Of a stretch of DNA of 64,000 nucleotides, positions 56,305 to 64,000 are shown one piece after another. The stretch is from Favolaschia claudopus. Lineage: Eukaryota; Basidiomycota; Agaricomycetes; Agaricales; Mycenaceae. Location of the stretch: assembly GCA_037176885.1 (NCBI GenBank), contig JAWWNJ010000159.1, positions 62,001 to 126,000 of the forward strand, read 5' to 3'. The notes under the pieces were generated by a model. That model was not told where the DNA came from, made no database searches, and was given only the letters and a program-made list of their open reading frames with translations. Positions within the stretch are counted from its first letter, which is position 1. Every line of letters begins with the position of its first letter. Both the position numbers and the translations under genes were made by a program.

Positions 56305-58086
56305 ATGGTTAATTCGTCGTTGTTCCCTGAGAAGAGTGATCCTCCAGGGATTGTCTCTCGAGTCGCCACCGTAGTTCAGCCAACGCACAGATCCCGCGGA
56401 ACCCCTTTATTGCTCAGCATGACTAGCGACTCGCGCTCCAAAGGCTTCTTCTTTGACGCTTTGGTGCCGTGGATGTCGGACGCCGGGCGTCGTCAGCGAG
56501 AGCTTCACCGCACACTTCGATCTTCACAGAAGGTGTGCGCGCACGCAACGGTTACCAGTATCTTCGTGGACTTCATCATTGACTCGACACTGTACGAGCA
56601 GCGGAGTATCAGCTCTGTCCCTGCAGAAATATGGAAAACGATTTTCACGATGGCTTACGGAGATCGATATTCCCCGTGGTCGCCAGAGTCTGCACTCTAC
56701 GTGCCCATGTCCGTCTGTCGGCTCTGGAGGGATATAATAACCGGTGAAGCAGCTGGCGAGCTCTGGAATCCCATAGACTTTCGAGGTGCTACCGCGACCC
56801 AGAGGCGCGCTCGCGCGATTCAATCCGGATACGCGCTGCAGTCTGGGTCCTTGGACTTGTCTTTCAGCATGGATGGCGTGGACAGCTCTCTGACATCCGT
56901 GCTGCACAGGCTTGTATCGCCGGAGAAACGATCCGTGCTGCATAGGCTTGTATCGCCGACGAAACACATCCATCTCGCTTTAAGGATCAGCGATTTCTAT
57001 TCTATGACCGACAACGCCAGCCTTGCCCGTAGCGTGTTTCGAATTCAGAATCCAATACCGAACATAGACGCCCTCACAATAGAAGGCGGGACTTTTTGGA
57101 CAGGTGATTATCCTTGCCGCGAAGTTCTGCCTCAGTGGGCTGAGTCGCTGATCGCCGACCAATGTCGCCTTTCGTGGGCGTGTCCAGCCGAGTTCAGGTT
57201 AAAGTCCCTCACTCTGATGTGGACACTGACGCCCGAAACGTGGTTTGATTTGCCCTGGGCCCAGCTCGAAAGCTACGCCGAGTTGAATACCGCACGTTTA
57301 CACGGAGTTTTGCCAGCCACACACTTGTCCCGCATGACAAACCTCCGAGTTCTCTGCCTCAGTGGGGTCTGGTTGCCTTCTGCATCTCTTAGAGTGACTC
57401 TCCCTTGTTTGGAAGAATTGAACTTGGTGGTATCTTGGCAGAACGTCCCAAATGACGGCCACTTCGCGGGACTCGAGGCACCACACCTCCGCGTGTTGAG
57501 TCTGCGAGGACGAAATGCTCGTTCGCCGCAAGAGGACCAAGCGGCGTCGCGTTTTCATCACGATCTGGAAGCCTTTTTGGTCCGGTGCCCCGATTTGAGC
57601 GTCCTTTCTTTGGCACTTCAGATTGCGTATACCGGAGCCACGATCGTACAACACATGCGCGCCCTCCCTGCTTTGCAGTCGCTATTCGTTCCCGCTGCCA
57701 ACCGAGACCTGCTAAACCTCGATTTTGTTCGCGGTATGGCAGATCTGTCCTTGACTCCGATGTTGCGAGTATTGGGTATACAGCAGGGACGATATTGGGA
57801 TGAACTAGCAGAGGAGAGTGTGGAGGAAAGCGAGATAACGGCCGGACTGTTGCACGCGTTGGCGCGACGTTTTGAGACTGGGTTGAAGGCCGTCTCCTTC
57901 ACGGAGAACGGGGGACAGTCTTTGATGAGAGCACACACCGCTCTCAGTCCGTGGGAAGCAGCAGCTGGTTGGGACTGGGTTGACGACAGATGGGGCGTAG
58001 GCGGTGTAATGATTTCGAAAGCGCTGCGAAAAGGACTTAAACGGCTCGCAGTTTCTTCGGGCGCTATGATTGAACTCGATCATTAG
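56305..58086 (+). CDS. F-box protein, intronless, 593 aa
   Basis: One open exon from ATG 56305; a second in-frame ATG at 56419 (MTSDSRSKGFFFD) is an equally likely start. The F-box sits at about residues 102-155: ISSVPAEIWKTIFTMAYGD, then VPMSVCRLWRDIITGEAAGELW, matching the mushroom P-x-E-(I/V)-W...V-C-x-x-W...LW pattern. The rest holds leucine-rich strands (NLRVLCLSGVWLPSASLRVT, HLRVLSLRGRN). A 36-base tandem duplication at 56895-56966 gives two adjacent copies of SVLHRLVSP(E/T)K(R/H). By family an SCF ligase adaptor; target unknown. Confidence 0.85.
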   Translation: MVNSSLFPEKSDPPGIVSRVATVVQPTHRSRGTPLLLSMTSDSRSKGFFFDALVPWMSDAGRRQRELHRTLRSSQKVCAHATVTSIFVDFIIDSTLYEQRSISSVPAEIWKTIFTMAYGDRYSPWSPESALYVPMSVCRLWRDIITGEAAGELWNPIDFRGATATQRRARAIQSGYALQSGSLDLSFSMDGVDSSLTSVLHRLVSPEKRSVLHRLVSPTKHIHLALRISDFYSMTDNASLARSVFRIQNPIPNIDALTIEGGTFWTGDYPCREVLPQWAESLIADQCRLSWACPAEFRLKSLTLMWTLTPETWFDLPWAQLESYAELNTARLHGVLPATHLSRMTNLRVLCLSGVWLPSASLRVTLPCLEELNLVVSWQNVPNDGHFAGLEAPHLRVLSLRGRNARSPQEDQAASRFHHDLEAFLVRCPDLSVLSLALQIAYTGATIVQHMRALPALQSLFVPAANRDLLNLDFVRGMADLSLTPMLRVLGIQQGRYWDELAEESVEESEITAGLLHALARRFETGLKAVSFTENGGQSLMRAHTALSPWEAAAGWDWVDDRWGVGGVMISKALRKGLKRLAVSSGAMIELDH

Positions 58087-58381
58087 ATTACCTTCTGCTT
58101 TTTGTTTTCCTTGTGTATGTTATGTTTACTAAACAATGTATCGCTAAAGAGGATTCCGACGATCGGAGGTCGGTTTATCTCGATTCGTTTACATCCAGCT
58201 TACCACTCCTGTTTTTCTTTTCCTTGCTGAGAAAATAATCAAGTGTTTCCGTCCGTTTTCGTTGCTGCTACCGGGGCGCCACTGTTGTTGAATGGGACGC
58301 GTGTGGCTGCGCCAATTGCGAGCACAATATCGTGATTCCATTTTGCACTGTTACATTACAGGAAGTGCAGTACTTGATACC
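58087..58381. other. Convergent 3' region between two F-box genes
   Basis: 295 bases with T-rich stretches at 58100-58130 and 58205-58260; nothing else seen. Confidence 0.4.
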
Positions 58382-59741
58382 TCATGTCGGACGTCCCGCG
58401 CGAGCACGGATTGTTACCGCTTTGAGCGTCTGTCTGCGTCTACTCACCACTTCCCATATTACGTTCCATTCGATCGGGTAGCTTTGAGAAACGTCCAGTT
58501 CGCTGAGGCTCGGCAGGACTCCAGCATCGAGGAGGCTCTCCATACCGAGTTCTTGACTGCAGCTTTGCGTGATAACGAGAGTGCGGATGGAAGCGAGCTG
58601 GAGCAACACCGAGTGCTCCATCCAATCGTACGTCGTCAACTTGTAAAGGGGGGGCTGTGAGCGGGCTAGGAATTCTTTCATATCACTGGCGTCGAAAGAT
58701 GTCCCCCTGCTGAGGGCAAGCGTCTCAAGGTTTGGCAATTTAAGGTGTTGCAGCCACGGTGCGAACCATCCCGTCCTCATATAAGGCGCGAGAGAGAAAT
58801 TCGTCAAGCTGGTGGCCGTGAAAACGTCCTCCGTCCGCGTGTCTTCGCCTTCCCAGTCACAAACCACTAAGTCGCAATTGGAGAGCTGGGGGAAGTTTCC
58901 ACCGAACAGGTAGCTCAAGCTGTCGGTCTGGCCCCACTCTACGAATATGCCCCTCGTGCGCTCCACGCGCAGCTGTTCCAGCTGCGGGAAGTACAACTCG
59001 TGCGGCACGAGATCCTCCCATACAGCTAATCCGATAGTCAAGGAGCGAGTATATCGAGCTAGATTGTCCCAGAACGAGCTGAAACCGGAGCAGGTCATGT
59101 CGTCGAATAAGTCGCAATGGATGGTGATGTGGAGCCCCGTGTTCGCGCCACGCAGCAGTATGGGTGTGATCCTCTGCGGCCAATACAAAGGTGTGTTCGC
59201 CTTGGATAGAGTATATTCCACTTCATTCCACAGTCTCCCTGTTTTGCGCACCAAGAGGTTCCAATACCGACATATCTGTGTCAATTTGACAAGTTCCTTC
59301 GGGTCAGGTCCTACCCTCCCTCGTTCAACTATAGCCAGCCACAAGATCCTGAGCACCAACTCCACCGGCAGCGTCCGCCCCAACTGCGTCTGCTCCACCT
59401 TCTGGCGGGCGGCGTTTATCTCCTTGCGAAGGGCAACACCGCTTTCTTCGAGGGCAACGCGGTTCTTTTCCTGCGACTCGGCGTCTATCTCTTTGCCAAG
59501 GGCAACGGAGCTTTTTTCGAAGGCAACGCGTTTTTTTTCGTGCGACTCGTACTCCAGTTCGGCAATCCGTAAGTCTAAAAGGGCGGCGCGCAGGGTGCTG
59601 CGTCTCTGTGCTAGACGCAGCTCTTGTAACGACGAATTGTCGCTATGGTCAAGATCTCGGACTGATCAGATGAGTCGCGGACTGCGACACAGCGTGGGCG
59701 GACTGACCTAGTGGCGCTTGAGAGCTAGATGACATGACCAT
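58382..59741 (-). CDS. F-box protein with N-terminal coiled coil, 437 aa
   Basis: Exons 59741..59708 and 59661..58382 join in phase. The N-terminus MVMSSSSQAPL leads into a coiled coil of about 80 residues (LQELRLAQRRSTLRAALLDL, RIAELEYESHEKKRVAFEKS) with about three near-repeats of a 20-residue unit (RVAFEKSSVALGKEIDAESQ / NRVALEESGVALRKEINAAR). The F-box follows: LPVELVLRILWLAIVERG, then LTQICRYWNLLVRKTGRLW. The C-terminal part is LRR-like (FPQLEQLRVERTRG, LPNLETLALSRG). Coiled coil plus F-box is the standard mushroom F-box layout. It converges on the F-box gene at 56305. Confidence 0.85.
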
Positions 59742-60147
59742 CTGGATCTTGGTCCGCATCGACGATGATGAGATGCTGGTGCGAGGCTGGTGAAACGGTG
59801 CTGAGAAGAGATGGGAGTCACGTCACCAAAGCACGTGACATGATCCGTCAACAAGTCAGCTCTTTATTAGTTTACTTGCTAGCGTTACCTATCTACATCT
59901 GAAAGACTTAGGATGCAAGCCTCGACAGTTTTGCTTCCCGACCACTTGCACATTAAGTGGTGGTGGTGGACTGAGGCCCACCCCTTTGGTCGTGTTTTGT
60001 TGTAGCTTCCGGTGATGTACAATGTACATTGCACTCAGACTGAGTGACTCAGTTTCTCTGCTTTCAGGTGCGCTCCGAAATCGGATTTCTGTAAATTCTA
60101 ATGGTACATTTTGTATTCAGCAGACTGCGTAAAAAGTTCTCGCGCCA
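59742..60147. other. Intergenic, no gene seen
   Basis: Upstream of the minus-strand F-box gene. Contains TCACGTCA and CACGTGACATGATC near 59820-59845, resembling bZIP/bHLH sites, about 80-105 bases from the gene start. Confidence 0.35.
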
Positions 60148-60848
60148 TCATTTCGTCCCCGGGCAATAATTACGCTTGTGGCCTACCGCGCCACACAGGC
60201 TACAGCGACAAGGGGCTCTGGATGTAATAGTCTTGGGCGTGTGCTCCACTGTGGGACAGGTTCCGCGATTGTGTCCTTGTTTGCGGCACAGTTTGCACCG
60301 TTCTGGTACATAGTGAACTTCGCTTATGCACATAATGTTATGAAGTGAAGAGCTTACGGGTGGACCTCGGTAAATGGCGCCTAGTGTACGGGTCGGGTTG
60401 CCGCTGAAACGTGAGCCCGCTGGGTCCGGCCCTGCTGGGGCAGAGTTTTCTGCTGTGCCCTTGTTGCGAGCATAGCCCGCATTTATCTAGTGGTGAGAAT
60501 GAGCATCGGCGAGGTACTGGTTACGAGTGGTGGATGGTACAGGTGCGGCGTACGGGTCGCTCTCCTTGGGGCTAGGAGATAAAAAAATGAGTCCGAGATT
60601 TCTCTCTGTAAAAGAGCTCGCACCTCGTCCGTCAATTCGTGGATCTCGTCCTCGCTGCATTCAGACTCGGTCGGGGAGGGTGTTGCCAGGAGTGCTTCGA
60701 CTTTCACTTTCATGGTGGGGTAGTTGTAACCTGGCTTGCGAGAACGGACCTCTCCTTTATAAAATTTACCGCGGAAGACTGGATTTGGAATAGAACCCTG
60801 CCTGCAAGCTAAGATTGAGCTCGAAAGAGGAGATTGAACGGAATACAA
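60148..60848 (-). CDS. Zinc-knuckle (CCHC) protein, possibly frame-damaged
   Basis: The 5' part (minus, from about 60848) reads SRKPGYNYPTMKVKVEALLA, SECSEDEIHELTDE before a GTGCGA donor. The 3' part holds three CX2CX4HX4C knuckles: CGLCSQQGHSRKLC near 60470-60430, CKLCRKQGHNRGTC near 60290, CSLCGAVGHKRNYC near 60190, with the last exon ending in a TGA at 60148. A GTAAGC donor near 60352 joins the first knuckle exon to the others. The piece between (RRATRTP, then VPSTTRNQYLADAHSHH near 60540-60490) changes frame once and meets a TAG before the first knuckle, so either an intron is missed or the gene is damaged. CCHC knuckles bind single-stranded RNA or DNA. Confidence 0.55.
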
Positions 60849-61340
60849 ATGTCAGCGCTTCTTTTCATATAATATAGAATTCGTCACTGCTTCTCGACAT
60901 CAAACTTAAACCGTGCAAGCAGTACCTCTTTTCACAGAGCCGAGGCGTGCACACCCCTCGGTTGATGCTCTTGTCCCTGAAAACCCGTCCCGAAAGCCAG
61001 CTTCAGTCCGATAAGGAGATGGGACGGAAAATAAATTTATTTAAAGACTAGACCAATGCGCAGCAGTTGAATTGAGGCTGGCTCGAATTGTATGTGCTTC
61101 GAGAAAGCTGGGCTTCTGGACATCGAAGGTTCTCTTGTGATCTCTAGTGTCAACTAAAGACGGAGAATGAAATACTAGTTTAACAGACAAAATAAAATGA
61201 GACCTGCTTGGCTGTATGCCTGATGTTTAACGAATATCCGTCCGCTTTGTTGCCGCCTTGGAATGTATGGGGCGCGCAAACAAGACTTGCAGTCCTATTG
61301 ATTCATACGGGGTCCGGAGGAATGTCGTTAGAACTTGGCG
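60849..61340. other. Intergenic, no gene seen
   Basis: No spliced coding structure and no clear repeat before the tandem duplication. Confidence 0.35.
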
Positions 61341-61555
61341 CAACTTGAAGTGGTGAACTTTGTTGCTGTGACTGGCGTCGGGCGACGAGGTGTCACATCA
61401 AGGATGAGATCACACGATTTGTTTTGATTGCGGATGCTGGAATTTAGCACGACTTGAAGTGGTGAATTTGGTTGCTGTGACTGACGCCTCAGGAGGACAT
61501 GTCACATTAATGATGGGATCAAACAATTTATTCGATTTGGTATATACGAAACGTA
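61341..61555 (+). repeat. Two-unit tandem repeat, ~109 bp period
   Basis: AACTTGAAGTGGTGAA at 61342 recurs as GACTTGAAGTGGTGAA at 61451, followed in both by TTTGTTGCTGTGACTG-like sequence and by TGTCACATnAAnGATG. Copies are diverged by roughly a fifth. Confidence 0.6.
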
Positions 61556-61601
61556 TGTTCAAGTAACTAATTATGCTGCATGCCCAGAGGGCTTACCTCT
61601 C

Positions 61602-64000
61602 ACCTATACTGCCCACATAACCCCAGTAATAAGTGTGGTACAACATAGCTCATCTACAACACTAATTAGTGGCGAAACCGTGGCGCAGGGCTCCTGTTGA
61701 TATCTTTCGGAGATCTTTTCAATAACTTTCTGCAAAGACATATATTGAGGAGAAGTCCAGCTCAGCTCAATAACTTTGCATATCTTCCAATAACTTTCAA
61801 TAACTTTGGAACTTGTAAATGTTCCACAGGCATCTACTGCCCAAAAAGGAAAAATATTCCTAAAATACTCCTAAAATAGTCGTAAAATACATGAAAAATC
61901 AGCAGAAAAATATAGTGTCTATGGGGGGTGCCAAAAAAGGAAGTCCCAGCGCATATAGTCAGATTAACCAGTTAAAAGGTGGGCAGTGCCCACAGAATGT
62001 ATTGAATTATTCCTGGGGAGTGGTTCCACAGCCACAACAATGAGTTTCAACTCATGTAATACATGAGTAATGTGAAAGAAAAGTCACTAGACTTTCAACT
62101 CATATGATCTATCAGTCATTTGAAAGAACAGTCACTGGACATGCAACTCATGTGACCTATTATTCATGTGATCTATCAGTCATGTGAAACAAAGTCACTG
62201 GACTTTCAATTCATGTGATTTGTAAGTCATGTGACTTTTGCCACCTCACCACCTTCTGTCTCCTCCTTCGTCCTTCCTCTCACACCACCAACTCCCTGCT
62301 GGTGTCTGTAGCAACACCCATGCAGTCTCTCATCCTTCTACACACCATGCACCCCTCAAGGCCTCAATCTATCTCTCTACTGCCATTCTGTGGCAACTAG
62401 GGCATTTTCTGTAGCCACTCAGTGGCTCAGTCTTGAGATCCGACCCTGGAACTTGACCTGAGCTGCTGAGCTGGGCAGAAAAGGCCTTCTTGAAGGAGCA
62501 TTCAATTGGGTGAGTTTTCTTCTGTATTCTTTTTCTTTTCATTGGATGAGGGCAGATTGGATGGGTGGGTGGCAAGGGAGGAGGTTTCTTGGGGTGCTGG
62601 GGGATTTAGCAGGGCTGGACTGTTGGTATATCAAGGGTGGATAATTGCTAGTGAGTTTTCTCTATGCCGTTCATCTAATTCTCTGAGATTTATGCTCAAG
62701 ATCACACCTTTGTGCAGAGTTATGTCGTCTCCCTCCCCTTCTGCCCTTCAACTTCTACTCAAGTACTCCCTCTCCCCCCACCCCTTTGCCTTCAAGTCTT
62801 TTCCCTCCCTGTCACCCATGCACCACCCATCTCTCTTTCCCTTCAACGATTTTCACTACCAACTTCTCCCTCTGGCTGTGACCTCTTCCTATGAGGTTCA
62901 CTTTCCCATCCTCATTCCTCTATCACCCATCTCTGCGTTCTCCCTGACTGCACTCCCTCTACCCTACCTCATCCTCTCATGTTGTTCTATTGTCCAACCC
63001 TCTCCACCGTTTCTGCACATATTTACCTCTAATCTACATGTACTCTGTGTCGTCCTTACATTATTCAATGACATATTATCCAAAAACTGTTCAAATTGAG
63101 TTGACTTTGAAGCAGATGTAGTGTTTGGACGGCAATTTGGACTCATCGCACCTGCTCCTATTGGGTAGGAAGTCAATCCGAACGGGCGCTTATGGGCGCC
63201 TAAAGCATTTTATATTCATTAATCGAGAACACGCTTTTTGTAATCGAGAACACGCTTTTGTGAGAGTGGTTGTTCTGACATTCTACAAGCCACAAAAAAA
63301 TCTAAAGAAATTTACTGAAGCTTGTTAGAGATAGCCCAATGGTACTGAAACAGAATTTCATGCAAGAGATACCATGAGGATGAAATATGTGTGAGTTGTT
63401 CACTCTTGCGACTCACTGGTGACTGAACACACTTCTCCCACATATACATCGACCACACAAGGATACATTTCATGTCTTGATATTTTCTACATGAAAGTAT
63501 CCAATCATTTGCAAGTTTAAATGGTTATACTAGTGCTCCTGATAGCATTTGTTAGTGCAAACTAGTTTTGAACCAAGATGCTCGGAGATGCAACTTCGTC
63601 AAAATAGGGCAAAACCAGACAAGTAAATGACTAAAATGAACTGATTTTATGCCCTGAATTCAAATGTGAAATTAACAAGACCATATTCTGTCTACTTCAT
63701 AGTCTATTAACAAATTGATGGGAAATTGTAGATTTCTGGTTGGGTTGATTGTATGCTTATATGCAGTGATAGAGCTCATATTTCAGGTTATATGAACTGT
63801 TGATGGAGGTTTCTGTTACCCAAGTTACTGTATGTATGTTAAGGAAGAGTGAAAACATGGAATCCTTCAACCTGCTATCAGAGGGTAAAAGCAAGGCAAA
63901 GAAGTGAATATAAATGCAGTTATTGTATGCAACGAGCTTGAGTATGTTTATAGAGTGAGCTTACTTGGGATGAATCAAGGGTACCGATCCATGAAGATCA
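61602..64000. mobile_element. AT-rich TIR element, copy 2, inverted, runs off the window
   Basis: Starts CACCTATACTGCCCACAT at 61602 and reads as the reverse complement of copy 1 inward from its right end. Small predicted frames in the two copies translate identically (for example the 197-codon frame at 62506..63099). The left flank TTACCTCT (61594-61601) differs from copy 1, so this is an independent insertion and not part of a segmental duplication. The other end and its target duplication lie beyond the window. Confidence 0.85.

Noticed and set aside
1..64000. CRISPR arrays, rRNA, tRNA, bacterial operons
   Set aside because: No regular spacer-repeat arrays, no rRNA-like stretches and no convincing tRNA cloverleaf noticed; gene structure is eukaryotic throughout.

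Overview
The window reads as nuclear DNA of an agaricomycete mushroom. Most genes carry several introns of about 48-98 nt with GT-AG borders. F-box proteins occur repeatedly, there is a complete KDZ transposase next to a TET/JBP-like gene, and several families known from mushroom genomes only as multi-copy hypotheticals are present. The dense but repeat-laden content suggests an accessory, transposon-shaped region; a Mycena-like genome is my guess and not proven. Exon joins were worked out by hand from reading phase and splice sites, so single junctions may be wrong even where the gene is secure.

Left part (1-13 kb): the 3' end of an unrecognised gene, a SET-domain methyltransferase (1087-2163), a 4.3-kb element with ~104-bp terminal inverted repeats and a TA target (2746-7058) that holds minus-strand exon-like pieces, a 12-exon JmjC-like oxygenase gene (7104-10892) and an F-box gene (11830-13160).

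Middle (13-32 kb): a complete KDZ transposase gene (13714-17521, minus), a 382-aa unknown (minus) diverging from a TET/JBP-like gene (19568-21186, plus) whose metal ligands appear lost, a small basic/acidic protein, two minus-strand genes with RNase H1 N-terminal (viroplasmin-type) domains and no nuclease domain, a 767-aa KE/proline-rich protein, and a 588-aa unknown. Reading frames here are clean.

Right part (32-64 kb): mushroom-family genes, many visibly damaged. They are an Spt5/KOW-like gene with one in-frame TGA, a RING gene, a 185-aa unknown, an F-box/nucleotidyltransferase-like pseudogene with two frameshifts, a ribonucleotide reductase small-subunit paralog with intact active site but a lesion at an exon edge, two nucleotidyltransferase-like paralogs (one with an in-frame TGA), a tandem array of four copies of an unknown family, two F-box genes and a zinc-knuckle gene. 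Two near-identical copies of an AT-rich element with ~300-bp terminal repeats sit in opposite orientation (51607-55247, with 8-bp target duplication AGCGGCAC; and 61602 to the window end). The first copy splits the fourth gene of the tandem array.

Many products act on nucleic acid or chromatin by family (SET, JmjC, TET/JBP, KDZ, RNase H1 N-domain, Spt5-like, RNR, zinc knuckle). Whether that is a functional system or simply the usual content of a mushroom transposon-rich region cannot be decided from this window.
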